Below are positions 57,247 through 64,000 of a DNA stretch of 64,000 bases, one piece after another (the first letter of the stretch is position 1; every line of letters starts with the position of its first letter). The stretch covers positions 1,786,501-1,850,500 of the forward strand of contig NC_019703.1 in the NCBI RefSeq assembly GCF_000317045.1, given 5' to 3'. The position numbers were made by a program, and so were the translations under genes. Below the pieces are notes generated by a model. That model was not told the origin of the DNA and made no database searches. It saw only the letters and a program-made list of their open reading frames with translations. The stretch comes from Geitlerinema sp. PCC 7407. GTDB lineage: Bacteria > Cyanobacteriota > Cyanobacteriia > PCC-7407.

Positions 57247-57426
57247 TTAACCTGCTTGAGAAGCGGAAACCGCTACAAAGACCAGACCGCCGACGAGCAC
57301 AGCCGCTGCTGCTGCCCACAGGGCATACTGCGTCTTTTGCTTGCCCGAAGGAGGCTCTGCCACATACATCTTGGGCTCACTGGCGAAGTTGTTGAGGCGG
57401 CCGCCTTCTTCATTGGTGTAGGGCAT
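57247..57426 (-). CDS. psb34: Photosystem II assembly protein Psb34
   Basis: 59 residues from the ATG at 57426 (MPYTNEEGGRLNNFASEP), with AAGGATAG upstream; one C-terminal membrane helix (ALWAAAAAVLVGGLVFVAVS). This matches the short thylakoid protein Psb34, resembling the N-terminal arm of Hlip proteins, that binds the RC47 intermediate during photosystem II assembly or repair. Single gene with its own terminator. Confidence 0.9.
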   Translation of the reverse strand: MPYTNEEGGRLNNFASEPKMYVAEPPSGKQKTQYALWAAAAAVLVGGLVFVAVSASQAG

Positions 57427-57669
57427 GAGCAACTATCCTTATCCTGCTTGTTTTAACTAGTGTAACAAAAATCTTTAACCGTTTCCTCCGTAGAAAGTCA
57501 TAAATCTTTACACTTCACTCAGACTTTTGGCTGAGTTTCTGGCCTAGAACTGAGCGCGCCTCGCATCTGCCTTTCCTGTGTTGGTTGCTGCTATGCAAAG
57601 CACTGCGAAAAATCCCCAGCGATCCATTGCAGAGAACCCAGAAACGTTCCAAACTTGCCAAGCGGCGCG

Positions 57670-58785
57670 CTAGTTTGGCAAGTGCTCAGGTAGCGGCGGC
57701 GCGGGCTGAGGGGGGCGAGGGAGCGAGGCTGCTCGGCGCTCAGCAATCAGCTTGGGCCGCAGATAGAGCTGCTCGACCAGGACCGACGCGCCTGCAAACC
57801 ACGGCGGCACGATCACGGCGCCCAAAATCCCCAGTAGCTGCACCCCTCCCAAGACCGATAGCAGCTGATACAGCGGATGCACGCCCACGGAGGACCCCAC
57901 CAGCAGCGGATCGAGGATGTAGGTCTCGACGTTTTGAATAATCACGAACAAAATCAGCACCCAAACCACCAACCATCCGCCCTGGGCAAGGGCGACGACG
58001 AGGGCCGGGATAGCGCCGAGAATGGGACCCAAAAAAGGAATCAGATTGGTGACACCGGCGATCGCCCCTAGACCGAGGGCGTACTGCGGCAACCCTAAAA
58101 AGCTCAGGCCCGCCGTCGTCGCGATGCCCAGCACCACTGACACCAGCAGCCGTCCCCGAATGTAGCCCCCCATCCGCTGACTGATCGGCCCGACCTGAGC
58201 CGCGAGGCGATCGTCCCAGGGCTTGGGGAAGAGGCGCACGAATCCCCGAACCAGCGTTTGGCTGTCGGCCAGCATGTAGCCCGCGATGAACACCGACAGC
58301 ACCAGACTAAAAACTCCGCCCAAAATCCCCCGCGTGATGCCGTAGGAGCGCAGCACCACTTGCTGACTCGATCGAATCACCCAGTTGGTGAGGGACTGGG
58401 TGTCGAGGAGCTGGCGGATCAGCTCGGGGCGAGTGTCGCTGATGCGCAAGACCCACTGCTCAATGAGCGATCGCAGGGTTTCGGCGTAGGCGGGCAGCTG
58501 GCGGATCAGCTGCTCGATCTGCTCAAAGACCGTTGGCCCAATTACCAGCCCAACCCCAGTCAGGGCGAGGAAAATCAGCAAGTACGCCGAAATCGCCCCC
58601 AGCCACCGAGGCACGCGATAGCGCTCGGCCCAGTCCACCATGGGTGCGATGGAGGCCGCCAGCACTACCGACACCATCAAGATCACCAGCAGGCTCCGCA
58701 ACTGCCACAGCACCACGAGCAGCAGCACCGACCCCACCACAGTCAGCAATCCCGAGAGAGAAAGCGAAATTCGCTGTTCAGACAT
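57670..58785 (-). CDS. AI-2E family transporter (UPF0118)
   Basis: 371 residues, about eight membrane segments, with the family's central motif GITRGILGGVFSLVLSVFIAGYMLA and the conserved AIAGVTNLIPFLGPILGAIPALV, then LDPLLVGSSVGVHPLYQLLS. Family members move small molecules or ions (some sodium/proton antiport, some autoinducer-2); substrate unknown. The ATG at 58785 gives MSEQRISLSLSG; a TTG 27 bp earlier is in frame and the ribosome site sits unusually close to the ATG. Confidence 0.88.
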   Translation of the reverse strand: MSEQRISLSLSGLLTVVGSVLLLVVLWQLRSLLVILMVSVVLAASIAPMVDWAERYRVPRWLGAISAYLLIFLALTGVGLVIGPTVFEQIEQLIRQLPAYAETLRSLIEQWVLRISDTRPELIRQLLDTQSLTNWVIRSSQQVVLRSYGITRGILGGVFSLVLSVFIAGYMLADSQTLVRGFVRLFPKPWDDRLAAQVGPISQRMGGYIRGRLLVSVVLGIATTAGLSFLGLPQYALGLGAIAGVTNLIPFLGPILGAIPALVVALAQGGWLVVWVLILFVIIQNVETYILDPLLVGSSVGVHPLYQLLSVLGGVQLLGILGAVIVPPWFAGASVLVEQLYLRPKLIAERRAASLPRPPQPAPPLPEHLPN

Positions 58786-59213
58786 ACCTTCTAGGCCGCT
58801 CCGCGATCTCAACCAATCTCACAACCTGAAGACTAGTGTTACAGAGCAAACCTGACTTGCGCTCTGGCGATCGAAAGGTTTTTGGGGAAATCCCTCAATT
58901 AGTGGAGAAGTGAAGAGCTTGACTGCCTTAATGGCTAGTTTCTTTCCCCACTGCCAGCTAATCCAATGTAAGTACAGCTTTGGGAGCCGAGACAGATGTT
59001 TTAAAGTAACGTTAGAGGTAAAAAATCTCTTTCAAAAAACGTAAGTAATTGCTTACTAATTAATAAATTGATACTCCCTTCAATGTGCCAGGATTGTAGT
59101 GTGTGCAGCTCTACTTAGGCTTAAGGACATAAAACCTCCATAATCGTCTGACAAAGCTATCTAATAGGAAGCATTAACATAGCTAGTATTATGAGCTGGC
59201 TGTAGATTCAACA
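58786..59213. other. 428-bp AT-rich gap at the left edge of the defence-like island
   Basis: No gene recognised. Composition falls sharply from ~58,860 onward and HIP1 sites stop. It would hold the promoter of the AI-2E gene and the end of the druA-like transcript. No tRNA or attachment-site repeat was found. Confidence 0.5.
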
Positions 59214-60287
59214 TTACTGGTCAGAATATGATTCTAGGCTGGCCTGCAAGACATCAAGTCTGGGAGTGACCCATCTTTTATGCCAGTAACTTACTAAATC
59301 TCTTTGGTTGAAACTTTTCCAAACTACTCGATTTGTTTTTCCTAACAGATACTCTTGCCAATTCTCAGCCAGCGTACAACGGTAATATCCTCGCTGCCAC
59401 CCAATGCTAAGCATTTCCTCTGATAATCCAAGCTCACGTAAAGCTCTTCTCAAGGTACGCATTTTCCAGTTTGGCCCTTGCCCAAATTTGTAAGTTTCAA
59501 AGGTATCTTCTTGAACAACCTGTCTGATTAGTTCCCAGCTACCATTAGCCGTTATGTGAAGATGGCTTTGCCCTTTCGTGTAATTTATAAATTCCCAATT
59601 GATCAAGCGGTTGTAAATTGATGATTTTCCAAAAGCTCCTAACGTATCAATATAAGCAAGATAAGGTTTTTTGTTTTCTCTGGTAATAACTGAAAAACTA
59701 TCTTTATACTTTTGATAAAAATCTTTGCGAACTTTTGGAAACATTAAAGTGAGAGCAACTAACTTGGAGCTAAGAACCTGATTGTAAGGAGGAATAGCTC
59801 CAAGAATATAGGCAGTCATACAATTATATAGACGTTGTGTCTTTTGATCTTTTGTCCATCCAATAGATTCATCATCTCTAACACCCAAGCCAATAACAGG
59901 ATCACAAAGACCAACGATGCCAATCAGTTTGTTATTCTGACGATCAAAGACAAAATATCGAATACGTCTACCATAACCAACCGTAACGGGAACAGACCAA
60001 TGAGATGTAGCATATGCCCAAAGGCGTTGATGTTCATCTCTGGATTCAACTGTAACAAGGTAGGGATTAATTTTAGATATATCTATGTCTGATGGTTGTG
60101 CAAGATATTTCTGAACCTTACTCTTATATTTTTGGCCTTTTAAGTTTGTTCGCTCAGCTAATTTTCGCTGAACCTCTCTAAAGTCTCCAACAATAACTTG
60201 ATGTTGCTTTTCATTCCATATAACTCCATAGTCTCTTAAGTTTTGAAGAATCTTTCGTTTAAGAGCTTGCTTTTGCTTTTCTTCCAT
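59214..60287 (-). CDS. DruA-like protein (DUF4338)
   Basis: 357 residues. Matches DUF4338, the domain of DruA of Druantia anti-phage systems. Features: YLVTVESRDEHQRLWAYAT, NNKLIGIVGLCDPVIGLGVRDDESIGW, VLSSKLVALTLMFPKVRKDF and a core YIDTLGAFGKSSIYNRLINW, which replaces the more usual ETFVD...GT.Y.A.NW. The biochemical role of DUF4338 is unknown. ATG at 60287 preferred to the overlapping GTG at 60290. Last gene of a three-gene row, 44 bp after the HerA-like gene; AT-rich and free of HIP1 sites, unlike the host background. No druB, druC, druD or druE accompanies it. Confidence 0.8.
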   Translation of the reverse strand: MEEKQKQALKRKILQNLRDYGVIWNEKQHQVIVGDFREVQRKLAERTNLKGQKYKSKVQKYLAQPSDIDISKINPYLVTVESRDEHQRLWAYATSHWSVPVTVGYGRRIRYFVFDRQNNKLIGIVGLCDPVIGLGVRDDESIGWTKDQKTQRLYNCMTAYILGAIPPYNQVLSSKLVALTLMFPKVRKDFYQKYKDSFSVITRENKKPYLAYIDTLGAFGKSSIYNRLINWEFINYTKGQSHLHITANGSWELIRQVVQEDTFETYKFGQGPNWKMRTLRRALRELGLSEEMLSIGWQRGYYRCTLAENWQEYLLGKTNRVVWKSFNQRDLVSYWHKRWVTPRLDVLQASLESYSDQ

Positions 60288-60331
60288 CACGTTTTGCCTG
60301 AGAATTTATGAAGTACGATCCTCAAGCTGAA

Positions 60332-61996
60332 TTAATCTTTGAATCTAGCTTCTGGGTATACTTTCTCCCCTACCAGCTTTTCAAATTCAGTAACTCGAAC
60401 AGGAAGGGCAAAGGCTTGGTCTGACGAAACCATATAGAGATTACCGGCAATCGTCTCACGTTGAATAAAGTTTGAGATCACTCCATCATAGTTGATATTG
60501 GACTTCACAAGTGCCTTGATATCATCAGAGTTACCCATATGGAAGGAAAAGAAATTTTCTGCCTGAGTCCGGATTTCATCAGAAATTGCAGAAGGACGTT
60601 GCGTTACGGCGACTAATCCAAGTCCAAATTTACGTCCTTCTTTTGCAACTCTGACAAATGGATTGGCATTAGACTTAACGAACTCCTGAGATAAGACATT
60701 TTGAGCTTCCTCCACAAAAACAACGGCATTAACAACCTTCTCTATTTCATCTGAAGTAAAGTTTTCCTTGTTACTCTCAAATAGCTTACGAACTAAAATA
60801 GTTGAGATAATGCTGGCATCCATATTGTCTTTCAGCGACAAATCAACGATGACAGTTTTTCCTTCCTTTAAATATTTGAATACATCTTCTATAAGCTTCG
60901 ACGTTCTAGAGTGTAAATTACCTTCATCGATCAGATGGCGAATCCTTTTTCGAATCGCCATGATCGTTTTTCGAGCAGAAACATCTTCTTTAACATTTCC
61001 TTTTGCATCTTTCTTCGGCTCACCAAAGAAATCAGAAAAGTCTCTGTAAAGGTTGCTTGGGGTTTCGACATAATCATCAATATTTTCAATGAAATTAGAA
61101 ACACCGTCTTCATCAAGATATAGAAGAAAAGATTTCATTACTTCAGAGAAGCCTGCTCCGAAATTTAATATATCGCCCACTGCCAAGTGCTTGTGCATAT
61201 TGAGAGCAACTTTGCCGCCAGAAATAAATCTTTGCTTTTTCGTATAGTCTTCCGGAAGTTTCTTGTCAGTGTAAACAACGACATTATTTCGAATTCGATC
61301 GTCATCAATGTCGCCCAAACCATATGTATGAGTGCCACGCAAGAAATACTCTCCATTTAAATCGAAAATTAACTTTCCGTATGACGTATCACGAGTCATG
61401 TGATAGAGGAGTACTTTAACAAGATTGGTTTTCCCAAAGCCAGATTGGGCGAAAACCATTGTGCGCTTGTTACGCAGCTTTTCGATCTCAAACAGAATTG
61501 GACCTTTATCTTTAAAGACAGTTTCTCCTACGCAGAGATATCCAATCTCAACACCATTTTCATTAGTTTTGTTGAGAATAAATTCTATTTCACGCTTGTT
61601 CAGATGCCTCGCAATGTACGAAACAACTGGCAATTTTCTTACAGCCGTTGTGAAGGAAATTGTAGAGCCACTGTCTGTAAACGTACCTAGAATTCGTACT
61701 TTATAGGTATAGCTAAACATTTTCTGCTTATCTCGCTCAGAAAGCTCTCTTTCTGCAATTCGAGCATAATGTACAGCAATTAAAGTTTTATCCTGTGACT
61801 TAAAAATCGGGTCTTCGTCATAGATTTCAGCCTCGACTCTTGCGAGATACTTTGTATTTCCCTCATCTTTCGGAGTTAGCACGATGAAATCACCAGTTTG
61901 CGGACTGGCTTTAGCATCCTCATAAGAGGAATAAATTAGTAATGCATCTTCAGTAGTTTTCTGACCGTAAAGAACGCCAAAATCAACCTTTCCCAT
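60332..61996 (-). CDS. HerA-like DNA-translocating ATPase
   Basis: 554 residues. N-terminal HAS-barrel-like domain (~1-135), then a HerA/FtsK-type ATPase: Walker A AQSGFGKTNLVK (183-194), FDLNGEYFLRG (~211-221), a helical insertion (~280-380), Walker B AVVFVEEAQNVL (~424-435), and AVTQRPSAISDEI (463-475), followed by MGNSDDIKAL. HerA forms hexameric rings that pump DNA and pairs with NurA nuclease. It starts 13 bp after the NurA-like gene with GGAGA 9 nt before the ATG and is followed by the DruA-like gene; surely one operon. Confidence 0.9.
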   Translation of the reverse strand: MGKVDFGVLYGQKTTEDALLIYSSYEDAKASPQTGDFIVLTPKDEGNTKYLARVEAEIYDEDPIFKSQDKTLIAVHYARIAERELSERDKQKMFSYTYKVRILGTFTDSGSTISFTTAVRKLPVVSYIARHLNKREIEFILNKTNENGVEIGYLCVGETVFKDKGPILFEIEKLRNKRTMVFAQSGFGKTNLVKVLLYHMTRDTSYGKLIFDLNGEYFLRGTHTYGLGDIDDDRIRNNVVVYTDKKLPEDYTKKQRFISGGKVALNMHKHLAVGDILNFGAGFSEVMKSFLLYLDEDGVSNFIENIDDYVETPSNLYRDFSDFFGEPKKDAKGNVKEDVSARKTIMAIRKRIRHLIDEGNLHSRTSKLIEDVFKYLKEGKTVIVDLSLKDNMDASIISTILVRKLFESNKENFTSDEIEKVVNAVVFVEEAQNVLSQEFVKSNANPFVRVAKEGRKFGLGLVAVTQRPSAISDEIRTQAENFFSFHMGNSDDIKALVKSNINYDGVISNFIQRETIAGNLYMVSSDQAFALPVRVTEFEKLVGEKVYPEARFKD

Positions 61997-62009
61997 AGTT
62001 CAATCTCTC

Positions 62010-63242
62010 CTAAAATCTTTCGTGCATATCTAGAAAAAGATTTTCGATATCAACATTGTCCATCCTTTGATCTCTGTAAAGAGAATATTTTAGGCGAGCT
62101 ATAATTTCCTCTTTAAAATTTTTCTTTAGTGATATGAAATTGTGAGCTTCACATAACGGATAAGGATAGCCAAGAATATAATGTTCTTGAGTAAGGCGGG
62201 TTAATTCCTTAAATATACAATCTAGTTCTGTTCTATCTCTTGCAAAATTTTCTAATTCGATTTGGGGAATTGCATTGAAAATATTCGCATCTATTATGAG
62301 CCAGTCATAGTTTTGCAATTTTTCAACGTAGTCCAACCTGGCTGCAAAAAATAATCCAAATCCTCGTCCTCCGCGAAGGGATTTTTTAATAAACATATCA
62401 CCTTGATATGCTGACTTAAGGATTACATCGGGAACCTCAAACCAACAACAAAGCTTTTTGCGTTTTGGATCTTTTTCCGTGAAGGGATACTCGTACTTAA
62501 GCTGATCTTGTAGATAGTTGTCTATCTGCTTGAATGTATAAGCAAGCTCCATTTTGATAGGAGACTGCTTCGTGACAGCGACTATTGTTACACCTTTTTC
62601 GTAGGCATATTTTCCTAGCCTCACTAAATACTTCTGCTTAACTTGCAAAGGACGTAGTGTGCCATCTCGTAAAATGAAATCTCCTGGTTTTGTTCCTGTC
62701 AAATCAATGACTTCCAAAATGAGGGCGATTTCTAAGACTTCTTGGCAAAATCCCAACAATGTTGATAGGTTTGTGCAAACTTGTTCTTTCTTATATGGAA
62801 AGATTTCTTCTGGCTTCTCGTTTAGAAAATTGAGTAGATTTTTTACAGGTTCTAAAGTTAAAAATTCATCGTAAATAGCGATCAGGTGATCTTGATGGGT
62901 AATCAAAATATTTTGTGGATAATATGCTTTACCTAGTATGACTGGATCATCTAGGGAATTCATCCGAATCTGTCGACCTCTATGAAAACAGATATACCCA
63001 GCTGCATAAATAGCAATGCATAAACCGTTATAAAACTGTTCACTGTTGTAGCTGCCATCGATTGCATAAAAACGCCTATTGCTACTGTCTATGTGATCAA
63101 AAGGAATAATCTCAAAAAATTGTGGAGTTTCTATATTTTCTTCATTTCCAATTACAGGAATACCATAATTTTTATTGCTTCTTGTATTGATATGTTTAGC
63201 CACTAACTCAATAGCACTGTCAGGTATCTCTTTTCTGAGCAT
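62010..63242 (-). CDS. NurA-domain nuclease
   Basis: 410 residues. NurA signatures in order: FYAIDGSYNSEQF (D62), QEVLEIALILEVIDL, FILRDGTLRPLQ (D193), VAVTKQSPIKM (K225), WLIIDANIFNAIPQIE, and the closing ILGYPYPLCEAHNFISL (H367). These fit the metal-dependent nuclease that works with HerA in DNA-end resection. Operon leader gene: nurA, herA, druA-like on the minus strand. No strong ribosome site; the leader is AT-rich and holds two copies of a 13-bp repeat. Composition is AT-rich with no HIP1 sites. Confidence 0.85.
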   Translation of the reverse strand: MLRKEIPDSAIELVAKHINTRSNKNYGIPVIGNEENIETPQFFEIIPFDHIDSSNRRFYAIDGSYNSEQFYNGLCIAIYAAGYICFHRGRQIRMNSLDDPVILGKAYYPQNILITHQDHLIAIYDEFLTLEPVKNLLNFLNEKPEEIFPYKKEQVCTNLSTLLGFCQEVLEIALILEVIDLTGTKPGDFILRDGTLRPLQVKQKYLVRLGKYAYEKGVTIVAVTKQSPIKMELAYTFKQIDNYLQDQLKYEYPFTEKDPKRKKLCCWFEVPDVILKSAYQGDMFIKKSLRGGRGFGLFFAARLDYVEKLQNYDWLIIDANIFNAIPQIELENFARDRTELDCIFKELTRLTQEHYILGYPYPLCEAHNFISLKKNFKEEIIARLKYSLYRDQRMDNVDIENLFLDMHERF

Positions 63243-63260
63243 TTTTAACTTTTAAAGCCT

Positions 63261-63313
63261 CTGTCTAAGGAAATTTTACTCGCTAACTTTAAAATAATTC
63301 CTGTCTAACGAAA
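63261..63313 (-). promoter_or_regulatory. Two direct repeats 40 bp apart in the nurA leader
   Basis: CTGTCTAASGAAA occurs at 63261-63273 (S = G) and 63301-63313 (S = C), 12 of 13 bases identical, with starts exactly 40 bp apart, i.e. about four helical turns. They lie 19-71 bp upstream of the nurA start, where an operator would be expected. Confidence 0.4.
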
Positions 63314-63458
63314 ACTTCACACTTTGGCTTTAATTTGTTGCTTTTAAGAAACATGATTTTAAGGCCTGCTAAGTGAATTGGGTATTCATATTTCTCGCCT
63401 CAGCCTTCCTACTTGTTTATGGAGAAGTGAGATAAAATCGCTGGCACTTAGTGGATGA

Positions 63459-63725
63459 TTAGAGGGTGTAGGTGAAGTCTTTGATGATCATGCCGGGGAC
63501 GAGGTTGCCGCCGAGTCTGCGGCTGTCGTAGGTGCCGACGTTGGGAATGAACTTTTGGAAGTCGGTGAGGGCAACGAGATTTTCACCCGAGAAGCGGCAA
63601 AGACTTTCATCGAAGCGAAGATTTGCCATGGGGGCAACGGTTTCACCGTCTTTGACCCAGAAGCACGCATAGCGGGTCATGCCGGTAATGCGGCTTGCGA
63701 GGCGATCGCCCTGCGCGATCGCCCT
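63459..63725 (-). pseudogene. Truncated C-terminal remnant of a TldD/PmbA-family metallopeptidase
   Basis: The minus-strand frame reads ITGMTRYACFWVKDGE, LRFDESLCRFSGENLVALT and ends PGMIIKDFTYTL, the closing part of TldD/PmbA proteins. Only ~88 codons are open: an in-frame TAG at 63726-63728 cuts it off, and the metal-binding part is missing. The junction contains two HIP1 sites. It is therefore a gene remnant, or a short frame of no function, lying between the CobW gene and the AT-rich island. Confidence 0.6.
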
Positions 63726-63739
63726 CTAGCACCCCGGTT

Positions 63740-64000
63740 CTACTTGCCGAATCCCTTTGCTCGACCAGTCGAAGCCGTACCTAGGCAGTTTTCCAGCTGC
63801 GAGAGCAGCCCCTCGCGATCGAGGTTTTGGCCAATCAGCACCAGCTGATTTTTGGGCGCGCCTTTCCACTCATCATCATCGAGGGAAAAACGCTTGCCGC
63901 TGAGGTGGAAAATGTGGCGCTTGGGGCTCTCGTCAAACCAGAGAATGCCCTTCGCCCGGAACACACTCTCGGGCAGCTGGTTGTCTAGGAAATACTGGAA
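63740..64000 (-). CDS. CobW-family GTPase, C-terminal part
   Basis: The frame is open through the right edge of the window (the gene begins outside it) and ends at a TAG (63740-63742). The visible 86 residues include LPESVFRAKGILWFDESPKR, IFHLSGKRFSLDDDEWKG and QLVLIGQNLDREGL, the CobW C-terminal domain of COG0523 GTPases, which serve as metal chaperones (zinc and others). The P-loop part is outside the window. The last residues (ASTGRAKGFGK) are not typical and may be altered by the downstream junction. Confidence 0.82.
   Translation of the reverse strand, partial: FQYFLDNQLPESVFRAKGILWFDESPKRHIFHLSGKRFSLDDDEWKGAPKNQLVLIGQNLDREGLLSQLENCLGTASTGRAKGFGK

Noticed and set aside
59214-60287. DUF4338 protein as a simple insertion-sequence passenger
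   Set aside because: No transposase or inverted ends nearby, and the gene follows herA by 44 bp in the same transcript direction.
59214-63242. Calling the island a standard Druantia system
   Set aside because: DruE helicase and DruB-D are missing; HerA and NurA are not Druantia parts.
1-64000. tRNA, rRNA, CRISPR arrays and prophage genes
   Set aside because: Looked for by eye on both strands; none could be supported. A tRNAscan-type search would be decisive for tRNAs.

Overview
The window is cyanobacterial chromosome. The evidence is the very frequent HIP1 octamer (GCGATCGC), a photosystem II assembly protein (Psb34), ADP-glucose pyrophosphorylase (GlgC), a fused ThiO-ThiG thiamine enzyme, a DUF3370 protein, an SLH/OprB-type porin and very large multidomain signalling kinases. 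The background is GC-rich. The kinase content looks more like a filamentous or otherwise complex cyanobacterium than a marine picocyanobacterium, but no species can be named from the sequence.

Layout. 1-10 kb: end of an LCP/LytR-type cell-wall ligase, aconitase B, a DUF3370 protein, an exported MORN-repeat protein, an EVE-domain protein, a molybdate permease subunit and a GAF histidine kinase. 10-22 kb: pseudouridine synthase RluE; a CHASE2 hybrid histidine kinase with an upstream FecR protein and citramalate synthase in a row; a 2Fe-2S ferredoxin; ThiO-ThiG with a convergent YjbQ protein; an aminotransferase; a CoA-binding protein. 22-31 kb: Rieske lipoprotein, DUF72, pentapeptide protein, a small Cys-rich protein, a 1859-residue Ser/Thr kinase-AAA-GAF-histidine kinase and a heme-oxygenase-like protein. 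31-41 kb: a tnpB-only IS200/IS605 element with a terminal hairpin, a porin, an acetyltransferase, PyrB, a GerMN lipoprotein, a DnaJ-type chaperone, a P-loop kinase and GlgC. 41-47 kb: a caspase-nSTAND-WD40 protein with a small downstream partner and a divergent Trypco1 protein, then the TIGR02588/TIGR02587 membrane pair. 47-59 kb: a GHL10 glycoside hydrolase, a Ski2-like helicase, a universal stress protein, a TPR protein, Psb34 and an AI-2E-type permease. 59-64 kb: an AT-rich, HIP1-free island with three same-strand genes (NurA-like nuclease, HerA-like ATPase, DruA/DUF4338-like protein), followed by a truncated TldD/PmbA remnant and the end of a CobW GTPase.

Two gene groups look like biological-conflict systems. 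The stronger candidate for an undescribed system is nurA-herA-druA-like at 59.2-63.2 kb: a DNA-translocating ATPase and a nuclease joined to the DUF4338 protein otherwise known from Druantia anti-phage loci, with none of the other Druantia genes present. The second is the caspase-STAND-WD40/Trypco1 locus at 41-45.4 kb. There the GC-rich, HIP1-containing effector and switch half of the gene joins an AT-rich, HIP1-free WD40 sensor half and downstream gene, as if the sensor end had been exchanged.

No rRNA, tRNA, CRISPR array or prophage structural gene was recognised. Start codons were moved from the longest reading frame wherever a Shine-Dalgarno sequence, ATG or family length argued for it. 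All functions are from reading the sequence; no database search was possible.
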